A stretch of 64,000 nucleotides of DNA, taken from NCBI GenBank assembly GCA_039707655.1, contig CM077667.1:63145628-63209627 (forward strand). Direction: 5' to 3'. Source of the stretch: Elymus sibiricus (taxonomy: Eukaryota; Streptophyta; Magnoliopsida; Poales; Poaceae). The notes under the pieces are model-generated. The model was not told where the DNA came from. It did no database searches and saw nothing but the letters and a program-made list of their open reading frames with translations. Below are positions 40,706 to 53,867 of this stretch, one piece after another. The translations under genes were made by a program, and so were the position numbers. The number at the start of each line of letters is the position of its first letter. Within the stretch, counting starts at the first letter, position 1.

Positions 40706-41042
40706 TTTTGGCTCCCGGGAGCATTTGTTCTCATATGAACAGTACCTCAAAAAATGGTGTTAGTGTCCTAAGCATGCTTGACATTTTTCTTGTGAAACAG
40801 ACTGTAGTTTTTCATCGGTGAAAAAAACAAATTTGAGGTGACATTTTTGGGTAACATTTGGTGCTTGATTTGTGTTGTTGTTTTTTTTGCACACGTCAAA
40901 ATGTCTAATCTTTTTGCCTAAAACTTTGCGGTAAGCATTTGAATGTGACTACGAGCACATAAAGACTTTGTTGGGATTTTTTTTGACATTTCAAAAATCA
41001 TTTTTCGCACGCAAAAGCACATGCTCCTAGGAGCCAAATTGG
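40706..41042. mobile_element. Foldback MITE
   Basis: Ends TTTTGGCTCCCGGGAGCAT and ...ATGCTCCTAGGAGCCAAATT are inverted copies of each other. The interior is AT-rich with no gene. It resembles the inner element at 4081-4455. Confidence 0.65.
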
Positions 41043-41913
41043 ATTTCCCATACGGTATATCATACAAGAAATAGCACTACAATAGTCAATCCGATTTAAT
41101 AAAGTTGGACATTAAATCTGGTTATGCAAATCAGAGAGGATACTGATTCATAATAATCAAATATCATTTTTTTCCTGCATGCAGCTAATCTGTATGCACG
41201 TGCATTAAAACGGGAGGAAAAAATAATCCAAATTTAGTGAGAATTATATGTGTACAAAGCAAATTCACGGTTTTGATGGAAGGACACCCAACACAAGCAG
41301 GAAAGGAAGTTTTGTCAAAACTAACTTCTCTGAAAGCCATGGGCACCAGCCTTTCTGCAATCATCCCATTTGACGAAAATGAGCACCACCAACTCCATCA
41401 CCAGAGTGTTGCTGCCTCACATTCGCGAAGACACAGGCATTCCTTTGTCTCCAAAGGTTACAGGAAATGAAGATAACTGAATAGTCGAATCCTCGCTTGT
41501 CCTTCTTTGCAAAGATCCTCCTCGCACTCGCAGCGAGCCACCGATCTTCTAGGCTGTCCTAAGAGGAGGGACAAACAACACTGATATGGAACCCAGAAAG
41601 GCATCTTTGCCAAGTCATTGCATGGCGATGTGTTCCATGTTGTACCATAGGAAAAATAAATGATTTTTCCCAATTAAGATCCAATCCTACTATTCTAACA
41701 AACATAGGCAAAGCTCCCAAGTTCTAATCCCCCAAACAATTCCATGAAAATCCTTGGAATCAAAGAGGCCCTAAGAATTGATAAATGGCAGTTAATGTAC
41801 ATGTGACAACAAGAACAAAATAGCAATGATTTTTCATTCACCTCACGCTTCACCAAATTACAATGTGGGTTGTGCAGTAGATGTCTAACAAAAAAGATGA
41901 TGCGGCTTAAAAA
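41043..41913. other. Intergenic and probable 3' UTR of the ThrRS gene
   Basis: A 77-codon plus-strand frame (41237-41470: ..MEGHPTQAGKEVLSKLTSLK..) is present, but I do not recognise it. It could be a gene relic. The right end is likely the 3' UTR of the minus-strand synthetase. Confidence 0.4.
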
Positions 41914-44900
41914 TCACTGGAAAGATGCAACTTCGTTGCCAAAACGTGCGATGACGTCAGGAATGCTCTCTGTGGATAGGTCTGCCTTGTCTCTTACCCT
42001 CAGGACGACCTGCAACAGTACAGGTCATTAAGATAATTCAGCATTTCATATGGAACCATAATCAGTGCGCCAAATCAATACGAGGGCAGGCAAAATCAGG
42101 CAAGCATATGAACTACTCCAAATGATCCTTTTGTTGCTGATGTAAACTGTATGGTCAGTTTTAGTCTTCCAACAGTAAAACCGCAGTCAAACATGACCTG
42201 GTACATGATTTACCATTCACAGAACACACATGTGTACTTTAATAAATACACAAGCACCTAATGCATTGGTCCATGCACGCTGAATGGAATTCCTAAAATT
42301 ACCAATAACGGCAGCAGGGGAGATTATAGATACAAATTAAGCCTTGCTAATACTAGTAATAGATATTCCATGCTATAGTTCCCCAATAGATTCGAAAAAC
42401 AAAATAGCCGATTATATCAGCCTAACCTTTCAAGGTTTCCCGACAAATAAAACAGATATGCTATGCTTAATCTGCAATGGCCTTTTTTTACAAGGGTGAG
42501 AGAAGTCAAACCTTTCCAGACTCTGCCTCTTTTGCGCCCACGACTAGAATATAGTTGTATTGGGCTAACTGAGCCTCCCGCACCTGCAATGATGATTTGA
42601 AGGAAGCAAATTTTGTGATATTTCAGTTGTGTACTTGCGCACTTCAGTAATAATAATCATACTCCCTTCGATCCATATTAGTTGTCGCTCAAATGGATGT
42701 ATCTAGTACTGAAATGCGTACATCCGTTTGAGCGACAAGTAATATGGATCGGAGGGAGTAATAATTTTAAAATGATGCAGAGGTGTCATTTTTGCACATA
42801 AATGTGTTTAATATATTCTCGACATCTGTGAATTCCTATGTTTCGCTGGGAGTTTTTTTAGAATATTGTCAGGTACATGTACAACCCACCAATCTTTACT
42901 TTACTATAATAATACAGTACTCCCTCCGTCCGGAAATACTTGTCGGAGGAATGGATGTATCTAGCCGTACTTTCGTTCTAGATACATCCAATTTTATTCA
43001 TTTCGACGACAAGTAATTCCGGACAGAGTAGTATTTAAATGGGAGTTGGTGGTGACTTAATATGATCGATTAAGTATTCTATATCCGCAGCAAAGCGCAG
43101 GTATTTTGCTAGTTGAACTATATTAGATGCATGATAAAAGGAGAAAATGAGATACACATTCAGTCCAACAATCAAATTAGTGTATACCACAACGCTGCAT
43201 ATAACCCATATTTACCATTCAGAAAGCTCAGACCAACAAAATAAGCACATACTACAACAGAAGGTAAGAAAGTGCACCAAAAGGCAAGATCTGATTACCT
43301 TCTTTTGAATTGTTCTATCAGTCATGTCAATGTCAACATGAAAACCAGCTGCATGTATCTGAGCATGAACCTGAGAATGAGAAGCAAATAGATTAGTCAC
43401 TTTTGTGTCCTAATGTAATGTAAACACATCCAAATTTACCTACATTGTGAAATCACGTTTTCCCAGAGAACAATTACTAGACTAAAAAAATTATGTTATG
43501 ACTAATACCGTCCCAATACTAGTACATCCAATGTCTTTTGGAATATGCTAATCGACAATAGAGCCTAATCTAAACAAAGACTACATAAGCTTCTAATTGT
43601 ATGCTTATGTTTTACATCAATCAAGAAATAGATCAACATTAAATGATTAAACAATAAGAACACAGTAGAGATAATCCAATTGAGTAATCATCATTTCAAC
43701 ATGAGACTGTTTAAATTCCATCCCCACCTTGTCAAAAAGATCTAATTCTTTCCAGGAACTAAAGACCCATTGCAAACAAAGCTCAGATAAATAACTTATC
43801 CAAAGGCCCATAAGAAGCCCACAGCTTTGGATATAATAACCTCCTGTAATGTGCCATGAAAAGTAGTTTTGATTCGGCTTGTATGTGTTAAGCATATACT
43901 CCCTCCGTTTCTAAATACAAGTCTTTTTAGAGATTTCAATAAGGACTACATACGGATGTATATAGACGTATTTTAGATTTTTGATTCATTCATTTTGCTC
44001 CGCATGTAGTCCATGTTAAAATATCTTTAAAAAATTATATTTGGGAACGGAGGGAGTAGCTAGTGTTCCTTCTGAGACAGGATCAAACTCAGATTTTGAA
44101 TATGATTGGGCCCGACACTGATAGAACCTAGTGAGCTGGGTCTACAACTAAACATTGATTCTCTGTCCAACTGGTAGATCCTTTAGCCTACATTGTAGTG
44201 ATATCAGAATACTTTTAACCAAATCTAGAATCATAACCTAAAGATTAAAAAAAAATCAGGAATTTCTTTAAAGTTAAGGCTTCAACAGACAACTCAAAAG
44301 CTGAGGGAACGAAACAGAACTTCCCAGCCAAAAGCATTATGCACCAACAAGAAGTAACTATGGCAGTTTAACCTCAACATGGACTAATGCATTTTGGACA
44401 GTTATAGTCAAGCAACACCAACGACGGTATGGACTTCAAGTCCTATATGCAGCAGCCATGCGGTAAGCCTGGGTAGGTTTGTACAAGAATATTTGGAAAG
44501 GTGTAGGACAAAGTAGAAAGAGTTTAAGTGTCCTCGTTGGATATGAATCGTCCTTACATGGAATCCAATTAAGGTAGGAAGATAGAGTTGTAGCTCGGTC
44601 AGGAGTTTTTGTTGTGATCCAACTTGTGGATCAAGTTAGCTGTTGTACATAAAGGACTAGCGTGTACTTGTTTAGACAACAGATCAATAAACAAAAGTTC
44701 CAACGAACCAGAGACTCTCTTCCGCGCCTGGGGCAAGCTGAGGCACCGGACAGTAGAGGGGAAGTGCCCTATCCCTGGTCATTATTAATACCAAATTTAC
44801 CCATTCTGGACTAGGTCTATAACCAACAACAGCAGGTTTTAAGGTGGTCTTCAATGGGGCGGAGTGAAACAACACCACTTGTGATGCACGTCTGCAAGAG

Positions 44901-47900
44901 TTCTGATAGAAATTTGTCCTAGCACACATAATGATAAGCATGCAAAATCCCATGGTTCAATTCGTCCATACTGTAGAGAGCCAATATGAGATGAGCATGC
45001 CAGACAGGTTTGACAATGAAAGTTGTGGATAACACACAACACAACATGCACCACAAATAGAGCCGGGGCGGGGGGAGGTAAGTGGCATTATCATAATGAA
45101 AAACGTTATATAACAGAATCTCAAACATGCCAAGAATTCACTTGCCAATTCAAAGTTCATGAACATAGCAACTGAATTCAAAAGGAAAAGAAAAGAACTG
45201 CCTAACAGATCAGCACAAAGGACCAACAAAGACACCATTAAATTGCCAAGGTCCCCCAAGTGAAAAACAGTCAGGTAGGAGATATCAATTATTAGTCAGC
45301 ATAGAGAAGAGCTCTGAAGTTAATCAATTCTCAGATAAGGACAATTTACCTCTTTTGCATATGTTAGTGAATTGGAAGATACACAGCAAACAATGGCTTG
45401 TCGGGGGCTTAACCACAACGGCCATTTACCATTATAGTGCTCCAAAAGAATGGCAAACATCCTTTCAACTGATCCTAGTATTGCCCTGTGTATCATTACA
45501 GGCCTCTCAAGCTTGGCTTCATCCTCTGCAGAATAAGTCAACTTGAAGCGAAGTGGCAGCTGAAAATCAAGCTGCAACAGACAGTAAGGGTTAAATACAA
45601 GACAATTATATTCTCTATAGTTGATGTTAACAGAACATAAAAGGGAACCTGTAGAGTTGCACACTGAAATTTCCTCTTGAGGGCATCAAACACACCAATA
45701 TCTATTTTCGGGCCATAGAAAGCACCATCTGCTTCATTTATCTGCGATGGATATCTAAGTAAGTACTGACAGATTCAGGGTTCAAGAAACAGCCAGGCGT
45801 GGCAGTTTCTTTCAATGCAACAAGAACACTGGTAAATACGCTGCCACTGATACAAACCGGATCAGTCACTAGACAAATTAAATATAACTTCAATATTAGC
45901 ATTCGTAACTTGGGGTTGCAAGAATATACCCCAGTAAGCAAACCTTTTGTATCCTTTTGCTTATATTTTGTTGTTCTTTCTGTAAATGACATTGAGTTGT
46001 TTTCACATTCTTTCTACAGGAATCAGTGAATTATAATGCAAAAACAGATATCTGGTATCCACCCTGTTTGGTTCCTGGACACACTTCCCTGTCTTAGGTT
46101 TGTTCTTGGTTTGCACCACAACTGTGGCTTGCCACACTTAATTGTTCACACAGTCCATGTGGCATATAACCTTTTCCAGAATATTGCCCACTTGTGTGGA
46201 TTTTGTTAGCCACACCTTTGTGGCAAGTCACACTTTGCCTAAGCTTATATGCAACTAAGCCAAAAACCAAGCATTCCCTGGAAGTACTAGATGCTACAAA
46301 TGCACATCTAGCAGCAATGGGTGATGGGAAAATTATGGGGAAAACAACTCCGCAAAGGTACCTTCCATGGCTTCCCAAACTCATTCAATGCTTCTGTCAG
46401 TTGTTGCTCTGCTTTGTTCCAGGTCTCAATGTCGCCTAAATACTTCTCTGGTCTCTGAAAAAGTAAACATTCATGAGACTATTTCGAGCAGATAGGAGAA
46501 TTAACTAATAACCATCAACTATATATTAGATGTGATCACACAGTGCATATGCTAACAGGGAGAGCCCAGAAATAGGTTTATGCAGTTATTTCTATGAGAT
46601 TTGGCAGTATGAAACTTTAGTATTTGGATTAGCAATATGGAAACTGAAACTAAGGTACATATAATTTGTTATATTTGATTATTATATAGTTGTAGAATGT
46701 TTATTGAATATGAGTAGCATGCATGGTGCTTGTTAAGGTGGGTCATTTCCATGCATGGTGACACGGTGAGTTGGCATAGTTGCATGTCGAGAGAATTAAA
46801 GTGAGTGGGGCATGCATGGTGACATGGTGAGTTGGCATAGTTGCATGTTAAGAGAATTGATTTAGTGAGGATCAACTACTTATGAACTAAAACCATGTCA
46901 GTTTTTTCCGAACGGAGGGAGTAGGATACGGTAGTGGAACAAGATGAATAGTTGGGAGTGGCCATTTTGCTCTCTAATCTTTAACAATATTCACATGTTC
47001 ATATGTATTCTTCAACATGCTGAGAATTGATTACATATTAGTACTGTACAAACCAACGATAGGAAAATGTGCACAGTTCCACAGAGAAAGGATGGCATGG
47101 CATCAATTGACTAGTGTTAGAAGCCTAGAATAACAAAAGAGAGATCAATAGGCATTTCATTAACCAGGCCAGCGGTTCATCCACCTATAACTAACCCACA
47201 AATAAATTCCACAAACATAATAACAGGAGAAATGTGACTATGAATACCACGATGCATCATTGCTAAGATTTTCAGTACGTTCATAAGGCAAAATATTAAA
47301 ATAATGATAAAGTAACATATTACTACCGTCAATATATATGCATGCTGTTATGATTCAACAGTCGTGGTTATCAAATACTCCCTCCGTCCCATAATGTAAG
47401 ACGTTTTTTGACACCACTAGTGTCAAAAAACGTCTTGCATTATGGGACGGAGGGAGTATGTGCTAACGAGGAGGAAGCAATCAAAAGAGGCTGTCCACTA
47501 AAATGTACTCCCTCCGTCCCAAAAATAACTGACGTGGTTTTAATTCCTGGCATGGAGGGAGTATTTTATAATTTTAGTTCATTCAGTAAAGTTGCAACCT
47601 TTCATCATCATCATTTCATAAGAACTGTCAAATATGTATTAGAAATTGCTGCAGATGTTATCAGGACATAAAAGGATGAGATTACGATTACCGTTGATAA
47701 CTCCAACTCATATTGAAACCCAAATATTTTATAAACATAATCAATGAACTCCAAGCAAGCCCGAACTTCATCCTTGATCTGCATTAAAGAAATAACTTAA
47801 ACAGGTGCACAATAACACAAACTCACAAACCAGCTCAAGTTCTAAACTAATCCAAACCATACAACTACTGTCTGTGGGATGTGAAAATATTGAAACCCGC

Positions 47901-50900
47901 TAAAAATATCACACACAGCATGAATTTGTGTAAAAAAAATCTCAAATTCGCAGGAGAGCTGCGTATCATCATTGTATTGAGAAGAAAAGGAAGGGGTAAG
48001 AACCCTTATAACAGACACACACAGGCTGAATTTGTGTAATGATGCAGCAAAAATGTTTACAAGGAAACATAATATAATTCCAATAGCATCGAAAAGAGAT
48101 AATCTATGTATCACAAACTTACTTGGCTCTCCGTGCAAAAAATATGGGCATCGTCCTGAAAGGAACATAAAGCAAAACGATGATTTAAGAATGGAGCTAA
48201 TCAGAAATAGTAACTTTTTTTTTATCTTGGAAACTAAAGATTCATGGAATCACATTAGACTTTACCTGTTGGAATCTTCTGACACGTGTCAAACCTGTAA
48301 GTGCACCACTAAGTTCATTTCTGTGCAGAACTCCAAAATCAGCCATGCGGAGAGGCAACTCTGCAGCATTTCATTAAACAAATTTGCTAGGATTAGCACA
48401 ATTGATCAAATCCACATTACAGCAGCAGCCAGAATCGAAGTGTTAGAGAAGTCCAATTTATTGCTGTAGACAACTATAATAGTTCAAATTGCGAATGCGG
48501 AGGTTTGCTTGGTTTGAGTACTTGACATTTATTTGACATTGGACGCAAAACTAATCATCTTTGTAATCTTGGGCCCAGGTTCTTCTACCTAGATAAGGCT
48601 TAGATTGATGCACGCCTAAAATGCTGGATTGTTGCGCACTGTGTCCATACACAGCATGAATTATGGCTGTCTAACTCTATCAGTTCAAACTTTTGGGTGA
48701 ACTGGTTGGTGCATGAAACTCAATATGATATCAGAACCAAGAGACCTTGAATTCAAGGCCCGGCCAACGTATTCTCAAAATTCTTGTAACCTACATCAAT
48801 CACTCATCTCATGCCTACAACAGCATATTATGTAGGGCAAAATCCAGCATTTTTTTACAAATATTTGTTTGGATTGGTTGCGTAGCCATGCCAATGCCTC
48901 TTTGCCAACTCTAGTTCTTTTTTTGCTAACACCGGCCAACTCATGGGCAACCAAAACCTTGGCCAAATATTTTTACAAGCCAATATTTTGTAGGGCAAGC
49001 TTATCAAACTGAACATAGCCATAGTGCCAACTTTTTTTCCATCAATTTGAGGTTTTGGGTTAATTAGTTGCTGCATGCAATTGAATATCATGAGATTTCA
49101 CATTAAAGAACAGTTCACCAAAATCACAATGAGATAAAGCACTGACTGCTAGATAATAAGTGCGCAACTCACAGTACCAATAAAATAGATAATCTTACAG
49201 GAAAAATATTTCAGAAAGGAAGAAGCTTTATGATCACCACCATTGCAATTTTGCAAGGTACTGAAACTAAGAAACCAGTACTGGTCACTAGATAGGTTGC
49301 ACCACCTTGAAGGAACTATGTGTGTAATCATTGCACTCGGCCTAGCACGCACTTTTTCTAATAGCCAGTGAGGCTACCTAGTATGTATGGCCTAGTAGAC
49401 CTAGTTTTAATACCTTGCATTTCTAACCATGCAGGATAACTGCATTTCTAACTTGACCAAGATATCATTAAGGAATGTAAACAACAAGAGAGTACTTTAC
49501 CTCTATACGATCGAACCTTATGTCCAAACATTAGGCAATGGCCAGGACAATTCATTGGCTTAAGGCCAAATTCTTGTTTCTCAATCTGCACAAGACAAGA
49601 AGAAATAAGCACCCATAAAGGTCAGACCACGCCACCACTATACTCTAGATCATCACGCTTATGATTTTCCTTTAGTATCTGCAAATGTGCTTACCTCGAA
49701 AACAAACATGTTGTCCTTGTAGTTTGCAGCATGTCCAGAGGTTTCCCAAAGTTGCATGTTGTAAATATTTGGACTCAAAACCTAAATAAACACACATAAG
49801 GAATAGAAAAACAAAAGGCCACATAGTTCAACGATCGACGATCTAAGATAACTACTACAAATTAAAACCCACCTCTTGGTAGCCTCTCTCTCTATACTCC
49901 TTCCGCAAAAAATCCATCAATTTGTTGTATATTATAGCGCCATTTGGAAGGAAGAAGCAGCTACCTGGGCTGCATAGTTGCAAAGTTTTGTCAAAGAGCT
50001 ATCTAACAGCAGGCCGGCAAGTAAAGATCTAGAAATTAAAGATATGAAAAGGAACAAAATCAGATAGGAAAAATGCGAAGGTACCTAAGTGGATGGAAAA
50101 AGAAGAGTTCCTGGGACTGCCCTAATAACCTATGATCACGTTTCTTAGCTTCCTCTATCATATGTTGATATTCCTGCAGATTATAAAAGCAAGACTTGTA
50201 TGAGAAACAGAATAGGTCGTTGATGATTTGAAAATCAAAAGAATTAGGAGTATGACTAAAATTAAAATTCAGGGCTGCAACCTTCATTATGTAACCAGTT
50301 TTTTTTCTAGAACACAAAAGGGAGCTGCTGATCATCTCATTAAGATGGAAGTAAAGTACAGAGAGGGGGGCAAAACACCCACGCCTCCAACACACACGCC
50401 ACACTCACACACTCTGAACAAACTAGCTAAGGATCGCCACACACAGAGATGCAGATGACTGGCTCGCCCAGGGGAAGGATTAAGTGTTTGACCACGGACC
50501 ATGGCCACGGGCCGGGCAGAGGTATGCAGAGCTAGGGTTTGATAGAAGGAAGATTTGGGAATGGGAATTGGTTGTCAGCGGCAGGGCTAATAAAGGGGTG
50601 GGGATGAGAGCAGCCAGTGCGCCGAGGAGGGTGGCACTTGGCATTCATGGTGGGATACTTCATTTTTTCCCTTCTCCCACATGAGGCCCATCCGTTAGTG
50701 ACTAAGCACGGAGGGGCAAAACAGTCCTAAACACAGTGCAGTCACGGTCAAGCGCCTCTGACTAGATGGAAACCGCACGGAAGGGTATTTCTGTAACAGC
50801 ACCTAACGATTTAGGGGCAAAACTGTGCACACTCGAAAACTAAGGGTAAAACCATCGAGAGGGAACCAATTAAGAGCAAGAGTGTAAAATTCGCTTTTCT

Positions 50901-52953
50901 TAATACAAGAAACTTGTTTGAAGTAACCAATAAAAGGCATATGCCTTCACAGGGACATAGGAAAGTTGTACACAGCTGATGTAGCAGTGTTGTGCAAATT
51001 AACACACCACAATGCATGTTAAAAAGGAAGAAAGATGCTAGCTAAAAACTAAAGGAACATATTCTGTGAAAATTGCATGACATATCCTTGTGCGTACACA
51101 ATTTTCCAGTTTCCAAATCATCAAAGATACTCAAATTACCTTGAGACGTTTAGAATCAGGGAAAGAGATTCCATATACTCTCTGCAGGCTCTCACGGTCT
51201 GCTTTTCCTCTCCAGTATGATGCTGAAGCCTATATTTACACATCAAACTTCAGTATATAATATCATCAAGAGAATTTGGGAGTTCAATGGATAACCAAAG
51301 AAGAAAAATACCTTGAGGCAAGCAAAAGCTTTAACAAAGGAAGTATTTGGGATGTGCGGGCCACGGCAAAGGTCGACTAAAGGACCACATCTGTATACTG
51401 TAATGGTCTTGTCCTCGGGCAATTCGTTAATTATTTCAACCTGAACATATGGTTAAACATATTCAAGAAAACGAACATAATGTCTCGATGTGACATAAGA
51501 AGCACTTTGATATTTAGATATAAAAGATCGAAAGAAGGAAGATATGCATGATAGAAGGTTGCCTTAAATTCATTTTCGGCAAAAACTTCAAGAGCTTCTG
51601 CTCTGGAGACTTCAATGCGTTCGAATGGTTGCTTCTCCTGCATCAAGTTGAGTTGGAAAGAAGGAGTTTAGTTATGTCAGAGAGACAAGACACTAGTTTA
51701 AAAAAAGTACATTGTTCGGCAGTGGCCACAGATTAAGGGTAGGCAAAAACTTTGAGTAAAAACAGAATTAAGTAAAATATGATAGCATACCGCAACAGCC
51801 TTTTTAGCTTGCTTGTCAATGAGACCAAAGTGCGTATCATTCAGTGTCAAGTCCTTGTAGTGGGCGTCATAGTAAAAACCCTTATATAACAGGCAAAGTG
51901 TCAAGTCATTAGAACACTGTAAAAAATAGGACTAGCATATTTTCATGCCCTAACCCCAAATTAGAGTGAGATTCCACACCTCCCCTCTTGTAGTACAAGG
52001 TCCAATGCACAACTTGCAGCCATACACCCTCTCGAGAGACTGCAAACAAACATCTTATTCAGTTAGAAAAAAACTTGAATCGAGAATGAACAATAACAGA
52101 GACATGAGGAGACCACGGTCAGAGATTGATATCCAGGAGGGTTTGACTCACTTCTCCAAGAATGTGAGCACTCGAGTGCCAGAACGTGTCACGCCCTTCA
52201 TTGCTATCGAACTTGAACAGCTTCAAGTCACAGTCGCCTTCCAGTGGCCTCGTCATGTCCCAGAGCACACCATTCACCTGAGCTATCAGGCAGCTAGCCG
52301 CCAACCCAGTTGATATCCCCGTGGCAATATCCATCGGGGTCGATATCCACTTCTTGGCTTCCTTTATCGCGCCATCAGGCAAAGTTACTCTGAACGAAAT
52401 TGCACGCAGACACCAACATCATTACAAGTGAAATTTCATAGTCATTTACATCGTGCAAAGCAAGGTATGCTAGCTGCGGGAAACAAATAAGTCAACTAGG
52501 AGTACTTGTGAAGATGGTCTGAAATTTGTAGCAGATAACGCATGCGCCTATCAAATCGAACGCTCCCATCATGCGGCTACACGGTTAGTTTAGAGCTCAA
52601 CCACTATCTAATTGAATTCCATATGTAGAAGAACACGCGGCGGGGTCCTCTGCTCCCCACTAGTTGTATGTATGTGCAGGAAACAAGCACGCGAGCGGAT
52701 GGTGGGAAGGGGGTACAAACCTGATGGGGTCGCCGCCGATGTTGAGGCGCTCGAGGGCCTGCCTGGCCTGGATCTCCTGGAAGATGCGGATCCTCTTCTC
52801 CGTCACCGCCTGCAGGTAGGCGGCGTCCGGCGCGACGGCCGGGTCCCCCATCGGCTCGGCGGAGAGGTGGAGGAGGAGACGCGAGGGGCGAGGCGGGAGC
52901 CCGGGCTGGTGCTGCCGGAGGTGGGAGAGGCCTCGCCGGAGGCAGGCGAGCAT
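41914..52953 (-). CDS. Threonyl-tRNA synthetase, 20 exons, 711 aa
   Basis: Exons (minus strand): 52953-52721, 52389-52152, 52039-51980, 51880-51791, 51637-51563, 51440-51312, 51229-51140, 50173-50085, 49969-49873, 49781-49695, 49585-49501, 48360-48266, 48155-48123, 47778-47692, 46454-46362, 45741-45649, 45571-45350, 43370-43299, 42583-42512, 42009-41914. They sum to 712 codons including TGA. The enzyme charges tRNA-Thr with threonine. In order: an organelle-type presequence ([14 protein letters not shown]...) with a second Met at residue 35, a TGS domain ([14 protein letters not shown]), the editing domain ([26 protein letters not shown]), and the class II core with zinc ligands ([25 protein letters not shown]), FGALxR-like motif 3 region and the anticodon-binding domain ([32 protein letters not shown]). 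All introns are GT-AG except a GC-AG intron after 51563. It looks functional. Confidence 0.93.
42662..42758. mobile_element. Stowaway MITE in a ThrRS intron
   Basis: 97-bp TA-flanked palindrome, CTCCCTTCGATCCATATTA...AATATGGATCGGAGGGAG, inside the intron between exons 42583-42512 and 43370-43299. Confidence 0.9.
42920..43028. mobile_element. Stowaway MITE in a ThrRS intron
   Basis: TA-flanked element, CTCCCTCCGTCCGGAAATAC...GTAATTCCGGACAGAG, in the same intron as the one at 42662-42758. It is related to the one at 2767-2879. Confidence 0.9.
43899..44056. mobile_element. Stowaway MITE in a ThrRS intron
   Basis: 158-bp TA-flanked element with CTCCCTCCGTTTCTAAATAC and ...TTTGGGAACGGAGGGAG ends and long pairing arms (ACTACATACGGATGTATATAG). 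It lies in the 1.98-kb intron between 43371 and 45349. Confidence 0.9.
44057..45349. other. Large ThrRS intron, unassigned sequence
   Basis: Intron sequence with no coding match. 44440-44770 has a degraded retroelement look (GATCAAGTTAGCTGTTG..., GGAACCAGAGACTC), but no boundaries were found. Confidence 0.35.
46750..46860. repeat. 61-bp tandem duplication in a ThrRS intron
   Basis: ATGCATGGTGACACGGTGAG...TTGGCATAGTTGCATGT occurs twice in tandem with few differences. The block ends near a degraded Stowaway terminus (CGGAGGGAG at 46913-46921). Confidence 0.75.
47378..47456. mobile_element. Near-perfect hairpin Stowaway MITE in a ThrRS intron
   Basis: 79-bp TA-flanked palindrome: 37-base arms pair with one mismatch around a CACTAG loop region. 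It is in the intron between exons 47778-47692 and 46454-46362, so it would be transcribed as a hairpin. Confidence 0.92.
47508..47561. mobile_element. Short Stowaway remnant
   Basis: 54-bp TA-flanked sequence with CTCCCTCCGTCCCAAAAAT and ...CATGGAGGGAG ends, probably an internally deleted MITE, about 50 bases from the hairpin one. Confidence 0.75.
50174..51139. other. ThrRS intron of about 1 kb with GC-rich insertion
   Basis: The middle (about 50310-50880) is GC-richer and purine-rich, unlike the other introns, suggesting an inserted element. No terminal repeats were recognised. Confidence 0.35.
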
Positions 52954-53689
52954 ATAGCGGCGGCGCGGGGGGTGGAAGGGTGGGTTTGAGCCCCAGGGTT
53001 TTTTGACCTCTTGCGTTATAGGGTTTGGCGACGGCGAGTCGTCCAGAGAAGAGAAGCCAGCTGGCGTTCGGGTGGTGGGTCTTCGCGAGGCTGGGCAGGC
53101 TGGCCCATTTGGCCATTTCTGAGGAGGAGTCGAGAGCTAGGCAGTGCTAACGGGCCGGGTTCATGCATATATTTACATGTTCATTTTAATTTTGTTTAAG
53201 ACATGACCTGAAAAGGGATAACCAGACATGTCAACAAGATTTGACAATGAAGGGCCTTGAACAGGTTACAGTCAAATTACGTGTGTCAATCTCAAGAATG
53301 TTATTGTGATCACATAATATGGTGATCTCATGGAATCTTGCCCCTTTTCAATGAATTTAGCGCTCCCCATCTGCATTACCGTCAGCGGAATGTACATGCT
53401 CGAAAAGACTACGAAAATGGTCGGCGGTGGAATTCATCCGTTCAAATTTATGAACGCTGAGGATAGCACGAGAATAAAACTAGTAAAGTTGATATCCCGC
53501 CGCACAGCAGAAGCATGTTGACAACTCACCAGGAATTTTATGGAGTATCTACTCAGTTCAGAAGCGATGCCATTGAATCTAATCACCGTAGACGACACCA
53601 ATTTTGTGGCTCTTAAAATATGCCGGCGACGACTTAAAGTTGAGCAATGTTGGTCATCACTCCTTTATGTTCATGCGAAATCCTTTCAG
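52954..53689. other. ThrRS promoter region and intergenic sequence
   Basis: 52954-53130 is GC-moderate and should hold the ThrRS leader and promoter (minus strand); no TATA box was seen. 53130-53689 shows no gene. Confidence 0.45.
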
Positions 53690-53813
53690 TGTTAGACTAT
53701 TTATTTGTATAAGCTTCCGTATATATCCCTGTACTCTGTATACCCCTTATATATATGAGATAGCCACACCACGTATTGGGTGTCGTGCAGTTTCCTAAAC
53801 ATTACGTTTTACA
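53690..53813 (+). repeat. Short Copia LTR (124 bp)
   Basis: Begins TGTTAGACTA and ends TTTTACA, directly followed by TGGTATCAGA. A TATA-like stretch (CCTTATATATATGAG) is at 53744-53759. The partner LTR is not in the window, so the left border is inferred from the TG...CA rule. Confidence 0.6.
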
Positions 53814-53823
53814 TGGTATCAGA
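53814..53823 (+). other. Copia primer-binding site
   Basis: TGGTATCAGA is the usual initiator tRNA-Met primer-binding site of plant Copia elements. Confidence 0.85.
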
Positions 53824-53867
53824 TTAGGGTTACGTTCGTTCGCTTCCGCCTCCATCACGATCACATC

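Noticed and set aside
46081..46361. Palindromic block near a ThrRS exon as a defined MITE
   Set aside because: TTTGGTT/AACCAA-like words pair loosely, but no clear termini or target duplication could be fixed.
53814..53830. tRNA-Met gene fragment
   Set aside because: Only the primer-binding complement of a tRNA 3' end at the Copia LTR border; no cloverleaf.
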